A stretch of DNA of 64,000 bases from Nocardia iowensis (GTDB lineage Bacteria; Actinomycetota; Actinomycetes; Mycobacteriales; Mycobacteriaceae), in contig NZ_CP078145.1 in assembly GCF_019222765.1 (NCBI RefSeq), forward strand, positions 5,456,001 through 5,520,000. Reading direction: 5' to 3'. Below the pieces are notes generated by a model that did no database searches, was not told where the DNA came from, and worked only from the letters and a program-made list of their open reading frames with translations. This document shows positions 17,867 to 25,977 of this stretch, piece after piece; position 1 is the stretch's first letter, and every line of letters starts with the position of its first letter. The position numbers were made by a program, and so were the translations under genes.

Positions 17867-18748
17867 TCAGGGCCTGAGCCGGTGGAATGCCGCCAGCCGA
17901 TCGCGGTGGTATTCGAGGTCGTCCTCGTCGTGCACCACGCCGCGAGCGACCGCGATACCGAAATACACTGCCTCCCGGCGCAATCGGTGTCGCATCAGCT
18001 GCGCGAGCGCGAGGTCGTCCAGGGGTTCCGCTGTGCCACCCTCGGCGTGGTAGGCGTCCACGAACGTTCGCGCGTGGCCGAGGTCATATCCCAGCTCATC
18101 CGCGAATTCCAAGGCGGCCGAGGCCAGTTCGACCTCCGGCGGGCCGATCAGGGCCTCGTCCCAGTCGAGTACGGCCGTGACGTGCCCGTGGTGAGCGAGC
18201 AGGTTGCCTTCGTAGTAGTCGCCGTGCAGTGGCTGCGGGCGGGCCGTCCGGGTGAACTCGGCCAACCAGCGGTCCAACTCGGGATCCGGCAGCTCCGCCG
18301 ACGGCTCGCCATCGAGCCCGATCTCCAGGAACGACCGCGCGGGTCGCGACGGCGGACGGTAATCGGCCAGCGCGCGGTGCACGCGCGCCAGCAGCCTTGC
18401 CGCCTCGCCGAACTGCACTGGATCCTCGCTACTGACCCACTGTCCTTCGATCAACGGCCACACCGTGATCGGGCGCCCCGCGACCATCTCGACCGTCGAA
18501 CCATCCGCACGCGGCAGCGGTGCCACGGCCTCCGGCACCGCGCGAGCGGCCGCAACGGCGACACCATTGCACCACTCGACCTCGGCGGGGTCCCGGTCGA
18601 GTGCACCGATCCGCACCACCACCTCACCGACCCGGTAGGCCGCCGACTCCTCCCCGCCGTGCAACCGCACGCCGTCGCCCTTGAATCCCCATTCGGCCGC
18701 AACAGCGGCTCGGATGTCCTCGGTCAGCGGAATGTCGACATAAACCAC
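17867..18748 (-). CDS. Aminoglycoside phosphotransferase (APH)-family kinase-like protein
   Basis: 293 residues. The Brenner-type catalytic motif LHGDYYEGNLL (about 183-193) and the metal-binding VLDWDEA (about 202-208) identify the APH/choline-kinase fold. The N-terminal nucleotide loop is poor. Substrates of such stand-alone actinobacterial members are usually unknown; homology alone does not imply drug resistance. The start is GTG 18748. It lies between a lipoprotein gene and a TetR gene, all on the minus strand but with separate gaps of about 90-130 bp. Confidence 0.85.
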   Translation of the reverse strand: MVYVDIPLTEDIRAAVAAEWGFKGDGVRLHGGEESAAYRVGEVVVRIGALDRDPAEVEWCNGVAVAAARAVPEAVAPLPRADGSTVEMVAGRPITVWPLIEGQWVSSEDPVQFGEAARLLARVHRALADYRPPSRPARSFLEIGLDGEPSAELPDPELDRWLAEFTRTARPQPLHGDYYEGNLLAHHGHVTAVLDWDEALIGPPEVELASAALEFADELGYDLGHARTFVDAYHAEGGTAEPLDDLALAQLMRHRLRREAVYFGIAVARGVVHDEDDLEYHRDRLAAFHRLRP

Positions 18749-18845
18749 GCGTCAACTTCTACCAGCGCGGGCAAGCAGGACGCAGCTCGATTTCCGACAC
18801 GCATGTGCCCGCGGATCAACCCTGTGCCGATCCGCCTGACGGGAC

Positions 18846-19457
18846 CTACCGGGCGTGTGCTTCGAGGTAGCGCGCGATGGCCAGTTTGCCTTCGGCGATT
18901 ACCGCGCTGTCGCCACCGGGCATTGACCGGTAAGCGACCTCTATGATCCGGTCGCCGAGTTCCATCGCCAATTCGGTGACCAGCGGATCGAGATCGTCCG
19001 GCAATAGCCCGCAGTCGATGAGCATCCGACGGACCATGTCCGCGAACCGCTTTCGATGATCACGCGCGTCGGCGAATTCGCCGCGCGCCCGGCGGGCGTA
19101 GTACAGCGCTACCAGTTCCGGATGTGCGCGGTAGTGGATTCGATGCAGTTCGACGATCTGGTCGACCGCGGCGGCGATCGTGTCGGCGGTAACCGCCGCC
19201 AACCGGTCCGGCATTTCGTCGTCCAACCGGTCGGTGCTGCGCAGGGCCAACTCTTCGAGCAACGCCTCTCTGTTGGTGAAGAACTGGTACAGCGTGGCAA
19301 CTGAGACGCCCGCGCGCGCCGCTACCGCACGGGTGTTGACCGCGGCCATGCCACCCTCAGTCAGCAGCTCCAGCGCGGCGGCGAGGATGCGCTCGACCCG
19401 CTGCCGGCTGCGTTCCTGAACGGGCTCGCGTCGGCGAAGTCGGCGTTCGGTCGGCAC
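18846..19457 (-). CDS. TetR-family transcriptional regulator
   Basis: 203 residues. The N-terminal DNA-binding helix-turn-helix is clear (ILAAALELLTEGGMAAVNTR then AGVSVATLYQFFTNREALLE, about 25-68), preceded by a basic tail, with a ligand-binding C-terminal domain. It is divergent from the lipase gene at 19551 and a 21-bp palindrome lies between the two starts, so it most likely represses the lipase and itself. The ligand is unknown; a fatty acid or lipid would fit the neighbour. Confidence 0.9.
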   Translation of the reverse strand: MPTERRLRRREPVQERSRQRVERILAAALELLTEGGMAAVNTRAVAARAGVSVATLYQFFTNREALLEELALRSTDRLDDEMPDRLAAVTADTIAAAVDQIVELHRIHYRAHPELVALYYARRARGEFADARDHRKRFADMVRRMLIDCGLLPDDLDPLVTELAMELGDRIIEVAYRSMPGGDSAVIAEGKLAIARYLEAHAR

Positions 19458-19483
19458 TTCGTCATCCTGTCACGAATCAGCCA

Positions 19484-19504
19484 AACATGAACAATGTTTA
19501 TGTT
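19484..19504. promoter_or_regulatory. TetR operator between regulator and lipase genes
   Basis: AACATGAACA at 19484-19493, one central base, then TGTTTATGTT at 19495-19504: a 21-bp palindrome with a single mismatch. It lies 26 bp before the TetR start and 46 bp before the lipase start. Length and symmetry fit a TetR dimer-of-dimers site, and it would cover promoters on both strands. Confidence 0.7.
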
Positions 19505-19550
19505 AGGCTCCGGTTCGAGCATCGTTCACGGGGGAAGTTGTGGATCGACC

Positions 19551-20471
19551 ATGAGACACGCACGCTTACTGACCGCGGTTGCCGCCGCATTCGCGCTGGC
19601 CACCGCGCCGCAGGCGCACGCCGATCAGCTACCCGTCCGGTATGGCAACAGTGAGATGGTCCGGATCGCCCAAACCGATTGGGATGGGCCGGTTCCCGGC
19701 GCAAACGACTTCGGGTGCAAGCCCACGCCGGAACATCCAAAGCCGATCATCCTCGTCGGCTCCACATTCCTTTCGGACGCGGTGAACTGGACCGCGATCG
19801 CTCCCTACCTGCACAACCAGGGGTACTGCGTGTTCACCCTCGACTACGGGCGCACGATGTACAACGTCGCGCCAGGGCTCAATGGCATGGACCCGATCCC
19901 GATGTCGGCGACCGAGGTCGACCGGTTCGTGGACCAGGTTCTCGATGCGACCGGAACCTCGCAGGTCGACTTCGTCGCGCATTCCCAGGGCGGCGTGGTG
20001 ACCCGCTACTACCTCAATGAACTCGGCGGTGTACACAAGGCCGATCAGGTGGTCCTGCTTTCCTCGCCGTACACCCTCACCGGCCCGCCGCTCGACCTCA
20101 CCGCCATCGGCCGCTCGACGATTCCGAAGCCGCTCTACGACGCCATCCTCTACAACGGCGCAGTGCCGCCCCTCGGCCTCGGGTTGCTCGACCCATGGTC
20201 GGTGGGCAAGGCCCAAGTGCTGCAACCCACTCTCCGCTACATCCAAATCACCGACGCCGCCGACGAGCTCGGGCTTTTCGGCGGTATGCGGGTACCGGAC
20301 GGCGCTCGCAACGCCAGCACCCACTACATCAATGACGTCTGCCCGACCGACCTGTCACAGCACTTCGCCCAACCGTACTCACCGACCGCGGTCGCGATGA
20401 TCGGCAACGCCCTCGACGCGAGACACCCGGTGACACCGCCGTGCACAATCGTCCCGTTGTACTCGTTCTGA
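19551..20471 (+). CDS. Secreted triacylglycerol lipase / alpha-beta hydrolase
   Basis: 306 residues from ATG 19551. A signal peptide (about 1-24, cut near APQAHA-DQ) points to export. The lipase signature is AHSQGG with Ser about 146, preceded by YCVFTLDYGR. A motif GCKPTPEHPKPIILVG is shared with the lipase at 21623 (ACKPDDAHPRPVVLVHG), so the two are paralogs. An Asp and the C-terminal His (ASTHYINDVC) could complete the triad. A longer frame from 19494 would begin inside the operator and is rejected. Probably repressed by the divergent TetR. Likely acts on host or environmental lipids. Confidence 0.88.
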   Translation: MRHARLLTAVAAAFALATAPQAHADQLPVRYGNSEMVRIAQTDWDGPVPGANDFGCKPTPEHPKPIILVGSTFLSDAVNWTAIAPYLHNQGYCVFTLDYGRTMYNVAPGLNGMDPIPMSATEVDRFVDQVLDATGTSQVDFVAHSQGGVVTRYYLNELGGVHKADQVVLLSSPYTLTGPPLDLTAIGRSTIPKPLYDAILYNGAVPPLGLGLLDPWSVGKAQVLQPTLRYIQITDAADELGLFGGMRVPDGARNASTHYINDVCPTDLSQHFAQPYSPTAVAMIGNALDARHPVTPPCTIVPLYSF

Positions 20472-20512
20472 TCGCGCGCCTGGCCAGTCACCGGCCCTAC
20501 CGCCATCTGGCG

Positions 20513-20529
20513 TAATACGCGCGTATTAT
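20513..20529 (+). promoter_or_regulatory. Operator-promoter of the toxin-antitoxin pair
   Basis: TAATACGCGCGTATTA at 20513-20528 is a perfect 16-bp palindrome. TATTAT at 20524-20529 inside its right half matches an actinobacterial -10 box. Transcription would then start about 20536, at or just before the GTG 20538, giving an almost leaderless mRNA. A ribbon-helix-helix antitoxin bound here would block its own promoter. Confidence 0.6.
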
Positions 20530-20537
20530 GTGGAGTT

Positions 20538-20816
20538 GTGGGTTTCGAGTGGCCTGATTGGGCGCTGGACATGCTCATCGGGATCTCTCCGAACGAGGTG
20601 ATGCAGGTGCTGACCAAGCAGCGACGGTGGCCACGGCGTGGGCGCGGTACCGCGGGCATGGAGATGCTGACGATCTGGGGGCGGACGGCGGCGGGTCGAC
20701 CGCTGATCGTCGGCCTGCGTCAGGCCGAGCCCTGGCAATGGCAGATCGTCGCCGCCCGAACGATGAGCCCGGAGCAGGTGGCCGAGTTCGAAAAGTGGGA
20801 ACAGGAGAACCAGTGA
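20538..20816 (+). CDS. BrnT-like toxin candidate
   Basis: 92 residues. The C-terminal half (WGRTAAGRPLIVGLRQAEPW then QWQIVAARTMSPEQVAEFE) follows the BrnT/RelE-like pattern of two strands followed by an R-x-M-x-x-E helix. The N-terminus (GFEWPDWALDMLIGISPNEV) matches the usual FEWD...HGI start loosely. BrnT proteins are ribonuclease toxins paired with an RHH antitoxin encoded immediately downstream, exactly the arrangement here. The basic linker (RRWPRRGRG) could contact RNA. The GTG start is set by the promoter position. Activity is inferred. Confidence 0.6.
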   Translation: MGFEWPDWALDMLIGISPNEVMQVLTKQRRWPRRGRGTAGMEMLTIWGRTAAGRPLIVGLRQAEPWQWQIVAARTMSPEQVAEFEKWEQENQ

Positions 20817-21148
20817 TGGGCGACAACAACTTTCCGTCCACACCCCGGGGCGTGGACGAATTGATGGACAGCCTCGTCTTCGACGACGCACCGGTGCCCG
20901 AAGCCGACGTGCCGCCCCCGTTGACGCCCGGCGAGGACATCATGGTGGTGCGGTCCCTGCGCATACCCCTCGACATGGACCAGGCGATCAAGGCCGAAGC
21001 TCGAGCCCGGGGCATCACCATGAGCGAACTCATCCGCGACTGGCTCGCTATCGAACTCGCCGCCCTCGCCGACGATCAGCCCATCTCCCGCGCCGACGCG
21101 CTGCGCGCCCTCGCCGGTGTACGCCCGATCCACCACCGCGCCAGTTGA
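20816..21148 (+). CDS. Ribbon-helix-helix (CopG/BrnA-like) antitoxin candidate
   Basis: 110 residues from ATG 20816, which overlaps the toxin stop (TGATG) with AGGAG about ten bases upstream. The middle has an RHH pattern (MVVRSLRIPLDMDQAIKAEA then GITMSELIRDWLA, about 42-80), with an acidic, Pro-rich N-terminus (about 15-40) that could wrap the toxin. The toxin gene comes first, as in brnTA. It is predicted to bind the 20513 palindrome. Which protein neutralises which is inferred from family and order. Confidence 0.65.
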   Translation: MGDNNFPSTPRGVDELMDSLVFDDAPVPEADVPPPLTPGEDIMVVRSLRIPLDMDQAIKAEARARGITMSELIRDWLAIELAALADDQPISRADALRALAGVRPIHHRAS

Positions 21149-21535
21149 CTACCGCGCCGACTCCGGCGCACGAACGATGGCCCGCGCAGCTTCCGGCGCC
21201 TCGGCACAACCGTGCCGATACAACCGTGTGAATACCCTGCGTCTTGGCCGCACCCATCCTCATGACCTGCTGATACGCAGGCACAAACGACCCGATGGCA
21301 AATTTGTGCCGACGGTCCAACCGCCCGTTCACGCCCTCGCACGTGCCCCGCAACAACGCGCATTCGACACTGCTGAACAGCTGAAACGTTGCGTGAACTA
21401 TGGGTGAGGAAATCACCGCCGTGACAAGGCGATCCGGTCGCCGACCGGCCGCGCACTCCGCACCGCCGACAGCAGCGTCACGGGCGTGAAAGTAGTCACG
21501 GCAAATTTCTGGCGAATTGCCTTTACTCTTCCCTC
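21149..21535. other. Gene-poor region between the antitoxin and the second lipase
   Basis: Open frames here have no recognisable family, no convincing ribosome site and poor codon pattern. No RNA gene, repeat or insertion sequence is visible. It may hold debris from the event that placed the toxin-antitoxin pair between two paralogous lipases. Confidence 0.4.
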
Positions 21536-21555
21536 AACTGGTCGTACGACCAGTT
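21536..21555. promoter_or_regulatory. Perfect 20-bp palindromic operator upstream of the second lipase
   Basis: AACTGGTCGTACGACCAGTT is a perfect palindrome 67 bp before the lipase start. The TGGTC/GACCA half-sites resemble GntR/FadR-type operators, though the centre is wider than in FadR sites. No regulator gene is adjacent, so a trans-acting repressor is implied. Confidence 0.6.
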
Positions 21556-21622
21556 TCTGTCGATAACGGCAGTCACCTCCCATACACCTGTGCGATGCAC
21601 CCCTCCTCCTAGGAACCAGCAA

Positions 21623-22654
21623 ATGAGAAGCATCCTCCGTTCGCCGCGCATCGCCGTGGCGATCATGGCAGCCGCGATTGTCGGATCAGGGCTGAATGCC
21701 GCGGTGGCCATTGGGGATCCGGGGCCGGTCTCGGAAACGCACTCCGCCGACACCGTCGGGTACGGCCCGGTGCTGACCGACGAGGCCGCGGCCTTCGCCT
21801 ACGGACTCGTCAATCCGGACGTGGCTCCGCAGGGCGCCAACAACTGGGCGTGCAAGCCCGACGACGCCCACCCGCGCCCGGTTGTGCTGGTGCACGGCAC
21901 CTGGGCCAGTGCCTTCGGTGCCTACTCCTACATGTCGCCGCAGCTCGCCAAGGCGGGCTATTGCGTTTTCACGTTCAACTACGGACGTGCCAACGTCGCA
22001 GGCGCCGGACTGAACCAACCCACGATCGGCGCCACCGGCTACATCGAGGATTCGGCGAAGCAGCTCGCCGCCTTCGTCGATCGGGTGCTCGCCGCCACCG
22101 GCACCGGCCAGGTCGACATGATCGGACACTCGCAGGGTGGCGTAGTGGCACGCCAGTACCTGAAGTTCGAGGGCGGCGCGGACGCGAACGATCCCGCGGC
22201 GAACAAGGTGAAGAAGCTCATCACCTACGGCGCCACCAATCACGGCACCACGCTCAGCGGTCTCGGCAGCCTGCTCGGCGTCTTCAAGAACACGATGGGA
22301 CTGGACCTTTCGACGCCCACCGAGGCGCTGATCGGCCACGCGGGTATTCAGCAGCTCATCGGATCGCCGGTGCTGACCAGGCTGAACGAGGGCGGTGACA
22401 CGATGCCCGGCATCGACTACACCATTGTCGCCGACCGCTACGACGAGGTGTCCAGCCCATTCACCCGCACCTACCTGACGGCAGGCCCCGACGCGACCGT
22501 CGACGACGTCCTCCTGCAAGACGGTTGCTCGCAGGACATCTCCGATCACAATTCGATGCTCTACTCCCCCCGCGCGGTCTCCATCGCCCTGCGCGCACTC
22601 GACCCGGTCGCACACCCCACCGAAGTCTGCGCCGCCAATCCCTGGCTCCTCTGA
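21623..22654 (+). CDS. Secreted lipase / alpha-beta hydrolase
   Basis: 343 residues from ATG 21623, with AGGAA about seven bases upstream. A signal peptide ends about residue 31. VVLVHGTWAS supplies the oxyanion region, YCVFTFNYGR follows, and IGHSQGG (Ser about 173) is the nucleophile elbow. DYTIVADRYDEVSSP and DHNSMLYSP probably carry Asp and His of the triad. It matches the bacterial triacylglycerol lipase group of mycobacteria and nocardiae and is paralogous to the gene at 19551. It is transcribed alone, from under the 21536 palindrome to the terminator at 22665. Confidence 0.9.
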   Translation: MRSILRSPRIAVAIMAAAIVGSGLNAAVAIGDPGPVSETHSADTVGYGPVLTDEAAAFAYGLVNPDVAPQGANNWACKPDDAHPRPVVLVHGTWASAFGAYSYMSPQLAKAGYCVFTFNYGRANVAGAGLNQPTIGATGYIEDSAKQLAAFVDRVLAATGTGQVDMIGHSQGGVVARQYLKFEGGADANDPAANKVKKLITYGATNHGTTLSGLGSLLGVFKNTMGLDLSTPTEALIGHAGIQQLIGSPVLTRLNEGGDTMPGIDYTIVADRYDEVSSPFTRTYLTAGPDATVDDVLLQDGCSQDISDHNSMLYSPRAVSIALRALDPVAHPTEVCAANPWLL

Positions 22655-22664
22655 ATGAACGCGG

Positions 22665-22693
22665 AAGGCCCCGATTCAACAGAGCGGGGCCTT
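22665..22693. terminator. Bidirectional terminator between lipase and sigma-factor genes
   Basis: AAGGCCCCG (22665-22673) and CGGGGCCTT (22685-22693) form a perfect 9-bp stem with an 11-base loop, followed by TCTTC on the plus strand. It sits between the convergent stops at 22654 and 22711. Confidence 0.8.
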
Positions 22694-22710
22694 CTTCGCG
22701 TGCGCCGAGC

Positions 22711-23529
22711 TCAGTCGGCGAGCGCCTGCTCGCGCAATCCCAGTAGGGTCGTCGACAGAATTCTGGAGACCTGCATCTGCGAGACACCGAGGATTTCCGC
22801 GATCTCGGATTGGGTCTTCCATTCGAAGAATCGCATGACGAGGACGCGGGTCTGCTCGTCGGGTAAGTCGGCGAGCAGCGGCCGCGCGGTGAGGGTGTCC
22901 TCCACCTGACAGTAGGACGGGTCGACGGCCCCTAGGGTTTCGAGCAGTGGCACCGCCCCATTTCCGGTGTCGTCCTCGGCGGCCGCGTAGATCGAGTCGG
23001 AGTTGTAGGCGTTGCCTGCCATCAGTGCCCGATCGACATCGTCCGGACACACCCGCAGCGCCTCGGCGATTTCCTCGGCCGTTGGTGTCCGGCCGGTGCG
23101 CTGGGCAAACGATTCGATGGCGGGCCCGAGTTCGAGATGCAACTCCTTGTCCCGCCGTGGCACCCGCACACCCCAGGTGTAGTCCCGGAAATGCCTGCGC
23201 ACCTCGCCCATGATGGTCGGCACCGCGAAGGAAAGGAACGGCGAGCCGCGGGAGACGTCGTATCGGTTGATCGCGCGCAACAGTCCCACTCGCGCGACTT
23301 GCAGCAGATCGTCGAATTCTTCGCCGCGCCCGGCATATCGGCACGCGATATGCTCGGCCAACGGCAAGCACATATGAATGATCTCGTCCCGCACCTCTGC
23401 TCGATGCGGATCGTCGTGCGGTAGCGAAGCCAGCTTGTCGAACCAGGGCTCGATATTGTCGTAACTGTCACCACCGGTGCGCGATTGCCGTGTCGTCGTT
23501 TTGCTGCCCGCTGCGAATGCGGTTCCCAT
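22711..23529 (-). CDS. SigB/SigF/SigG-type alternative sigma factor
   Basis: 272 residues. Region 2 (EEFDDLLQVARVGLLRAINRYD then FLSFAVPTIMGEVRRHFRD), the linker VRVPRRDKEL, region 3 (TPTAEEIAEALRVCPDDV) and region 4 (LPDEQTRVLVMRFFEWKTQSEIAEILGVSQMQVSRI) are all present, as in the stress and sporulation sigma-F family. The start is ATG 23529 behind GAGGAGG. No anti-sigma or anti-anti-sigma gene adjoins, unlike many sigF operons, so any control partner is encoded elsewhere. Confidence 0.93.
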   Translation of the reverse strand: MGTAFAAGSKTTTRQSRTGGDSYDNIEPWFDKLASLPHDDPHRAEVRDEIIHMCLPLAEHIACRYAGRGEEFDDLLQVARVGLLRAINRYDVSRGSPFLSFAVPTIMGEVRRHFRDYTWGVRVPRRDKELHLELGPAIESFAQRTGRTPTAEEIAEALRVCPDDVDRALMAGNAYNSDSIYAAAEDDTGNGAVPLLETLGAVDPSYCQVEDTLTARPLLADLPDEQTRVLVMRFFEWKTQSEIAEILGVSQMQVSRILSTTLLGLREQALAD

Positions 23530-23546
23530 CCGGCCTCCTCACACAA

Positions 23547-23572
23547 TTTCCCATGTCGCGTGAGGTCGGAAC
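23547..23572 (-). promoter_or_regulatory. Possible sigma-F-type promoter of the sigma-factor gene
   Basis: On the minus strand GTTCC (23572-23568) and GGGAAA (23552-23547) are separated by 15 bases, close to the GTTT-N14-16-GGGTA pattern of SigB/SigF promoters, just upstream of the sigma gene. This would allow autoregulation. The match is imperfect. Confidence 0.35.
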
Positions 23573-23812
23573 AGCATCGGCGGAAGCGATCACCGCTACC
23601 GAGAAGCCTTGCCGCAGCTTGCTATTCCCGAATCGCCGCGCACGGAAACCACTGTCCGCCTCGGCCTTGTTCTCTCGTCCCGACCAGCACATTTCCAGCA
23701 TCAGCTCGCTGCACGACGGCATCAAGGGGCCGAGTGGCACTCGGTTTCGGGACCAAAGCCCCGGGTCCTCCGGCTGCGGGAGGCGATGCTGCCCGCCTTG
23801 CATCGTTTTTCG

Positions 23813-23829
23813 CTAGAGCTCCGCTCTAG
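23813..23829. promoter_or_regulatory. Palindromic operator before the saccharopine-dehydrogenase-like gene
   Basis: CTAGAGC at 23813-23819, TCC, GCTCTAG at 23823-23829: a perfect 7-bp inverted repeat. TAGTAT at 23835-23840 is a fair -10 box for the gene at 23847, so the palindrome overlaps the promoter core. The regulator is not adjacent; a TetR or MarR protein would fit. The rest of the 317-bp gap from 23530 shows no gene. Confidence 0.55.
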
Positions 23830-23846
23830 TGAAGTAGTATCGTGGC

Positions 23847-24791
23847 ATGACCCGAAAGAGCATGAACGTGTTGGTCCTGGGCGGCTATGGAGCGGTCGGC
23901 GCGCACTTGGTGCGACTACTGCGGGCGGACGGGATGGTGGCGCGGGCCGCCGGACGGGACAGCACGCGAGCGGACGTGGTACTCGACTTCTCCGATGTGA
24001 ACGGTTACGAGGCCGCGTTGAACGACGCGGCCGTCGTGGTCAATTGCGCGGGCGGTGAGGACCTTCGACTCGCCCAGGTCTGCGCGAGCCGTGGGATTCC
24101 GTTCCTCGATATCTCGGCAACCACCGAATACGTTCAGGGACTGGAGAAGATCGCTGGTCCGGTGCTGCTCGGCGTCGGGTTGGCACCTGGCCTGACCACC
24201 CTGCTCGCCGTGGACGCCTTGTCCGGGAACCACGGCCCGGTCGACATCATGATCGGCCTCGGATCCGGTGAGCACCACGGCCCCGCCGCGACAGCCTGGA
24301 CGTATCACCTACTCGGACAACGCTTCCCTGACCCCGACGGCACCACCGTCCGCAACTTCACCGGGCCGGTCCGCTTCGAGGTTCCGAAAGAGTCCGGCTA
24401 CCGGCCTGCCCGCGCCCTGCGTGCCGACTTCGCCGACCAGCACCGCCTCACCCGCGAATTCGGTGTCCCGGTACGCAGCTATCTGAGACTGGACTCCCGC
24501 CTCGCCACCGCCGGGCTCGGTCTGCTCACCCGTGCGCCCGTGCTCCGTCCGCTCGTGCCGAAACACCTGCCCGGCAGCGATAAATGGGTCGCACTCGCCC
24601 GCTCGGCGGACGGTTCCATGCGCTGGGCGGCGGGCCGTGGCCAGTCGCTGGCGACGGCCGTGGTCGCGACGGCGGCCGTCCGGGCGGTGGTAGCGCACCC
24701 GCTCGCCACCCCCACCTGGATCCACGAAATCCTCGAACTCGCCGACCTCCGGAATATTTTGCGCGACAACCAAATCACGCTCAACTACTGA
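23847..24791 (+). CDS. Saccharopine-dehydrogenase-like NAD(P)-binding protein
   Basis: 314 residues. The N-terminus has a Rossmann motif (VLVLGGYGAVGAHLVRLL, about 8-25), then RDSTRADVVLDFSD and VVVNCAGGEDL, the pattern of stand-alone saccharopine-dehydrogenase-like reductases. A conserved GLAPGLTTLLA segment follows (about 112-122). Members act as uncharacterised oxidoreductases, some in lipid metabolism; no reaction can be assigned. The ATG lies seven bases after a -10 box, so the mRNA is leaderless or nearly so. Confidence 0.8.
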   Translation: MTRKSMNVLVLGGYGAVGAHLVRLLRADGMVARAAGRDSTRADVVLDFSDVNGYEAALNDAAVVVNCAGGEDLRLAQVCASRGIPFLDISATTEYVQGLEKIAGPVLLGVGLAPGLTTLLAVDALSGNHGPVDIMIGLGSGEHHGPAATAWTYHLLGQRFPDPDGTTVRNFTGPVRFEVPKESGYRPARALRADFADQHRLTREFGVPVRSYLRLDSRLATAGLGLLTRAPVLRPLVPKHLPGSDKWVALARSADGSMRWAAGRGQSLATAVVATAAVRAVVAHPLATPTWIHEILELADLRNILRDNQITLNY

Positions 24792-24852
24792 TCGGAAAAC
24801 ACGGGCCCAAGGCGCAACATAACAGTGCCGCACTGGCTTTCACCCCCGTTCG

Positions 24853-25701
24853 TCAAGCGAGTGCGATGCCCGCGATAGCGGCTGCGGCGAGAACAAGCCC
24901 GAGTACCTGCGCGCGACTGACCCGTTCGCGCAACACGGTGAGCCCGAGCACGACCGGAATGACCGGATAGAGCGCCGCCAGCACCACGGCAATGGCAAGC
25001 AGCTGTTGCCAGGTGGCCCAGGTGTACAGCGCGATGGCGATGGTGCCGAGCGCTCCGGTACCGAGCGCACCGAGCAACACCCGAGGACGCATGTGCAGCG
25101 CCGCGTGCGCGCCCACCGCGAGCGGCACGATCGCGATCACCGAGGCGAACCGGCTGGCGACCAGCGGCCAGAGCCCGGCAGCCGAGTCGACCCTGGCCAG
25201 TGCGATGAATTGCAAAGCGAACCCGGCCCCCGCGATCAGCCCGTCGACGCTGCCTCCGCTGACGCTCCCCTCGCCGTCCCCCTCGCCCGCCGACCGAGAG
25301 ACCAGCCACAGCGCGGGCATGGCAACGACAATGCCCGCCCAGCTCAGCGACGACGGCCGTTCCCCCAGCAACAGCACACCGACCAGCACCGGCAGCATCA
25401 GGGCACCCACGTCGCTCAACGGGACCACCACGCTCAACCGTCCGCGGCTGACCCCGCGGTACAGGAAGGTGACGCCGAGCCCCGTTCCGATCCCGGACAA
25501 CGCACCCCACGCGAGCGCGGACACGGTGACCGACGATGCGGGGACCAATGGTGCGACCGCCAAGATCAGCACACTGCCACCGAGTTGCGCGTACAACGCC
25601 ACCGCCGTGGCGTCGGCGCGACGAGCGAGCAGCGCGCTCAGGAAATGCGTCGTGCCGAAGAATGCGGCCGAAGCCAACGCCAGCAGCTCGCCCGCTCCCA
25701 T
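24853..25701 (-). CDS. EamA-family (DMT superfamily) membrane transporter
   Basis: 282 residues with about ten membrane segments in two EamA repeats (about 1-135 and 150-282), split by an acidic Gly/Ser/Glu-rich loop (GEGDGEGSVSGGS). The second-repeat motif YPVIPVVLGLTVLRERVS is typical. It probably exports small metabolites or amino-acid-like compounds; the substrate is unknown. It is divergent from the GH92 gene over 276 bp in which no further gene is visible. Confidence 0.87.
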   Translation of the reverse strand: MGAGELLALASAAFFGTTHFLSALLARRADATAVALYAQLGGSVLILAVAPLVPASSVTVSALAWGALSGIGTGLGVTFLYRGVSRGRLSVVVPLSDVGALMLPVLVGVLLLGERPSSLSWAGIVVAMPALWLVSRSAGEGDGEGSVSGGSVDGLIAGAGFALQFIALARVDSAAGLWPLVASRFASVIAIVPLAVGAHAALHMRPRVLLGALGTGALGTIAIALYTWATWQQLLAIAVVLAALYPVIPVVLGLTVLRERVSRAQVLGLVLAAAAIAGIALA

Positions 25702-25977
25702 ATCCGATTCCTCTCAGCGTGGCCGGTCGAGTCGTCCGCGCGCACGCAGCCGATCTTGTACTGCTCCTGCATAACCGGCCTCGCGGTCTCGAAACACCGT
25801 CCTCCCCTTCGTGGCCAACGCGAGGGCAGCCGGAAACCACCAACCGGTTCGGCCGCCGTGCCGACGGTGAGCGGGAAAAGCGCAGATCAGCGGCGTGTCG
25901 GCGGCTGCGGCGGACGCGCGAGATGCCAGGATGGGCAAGCACAGGGCAACATTGTCGGACGCTCGCCGAGGAGAGGT

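Noticed and set aside
17867..18748. Antibiotic-resistance call for the APH-family gene
   Set aside because: Only the generic kinase fold is visible; no feature ties it to a specific drug-modifying enzyme.
21149..21535. Short frames on both strands between antitoxin and lipase
   Set aside because: No ribosome sites, no family pattern and no conserved composition.
25006..25977. Long N-terminal extension of the GH92 frame
   Set aside because: It lies antisense to the EamA transporter and has Gln/Arg-rich shadow composition; the true start at 25978 has GAGGAG and a signal peptide.
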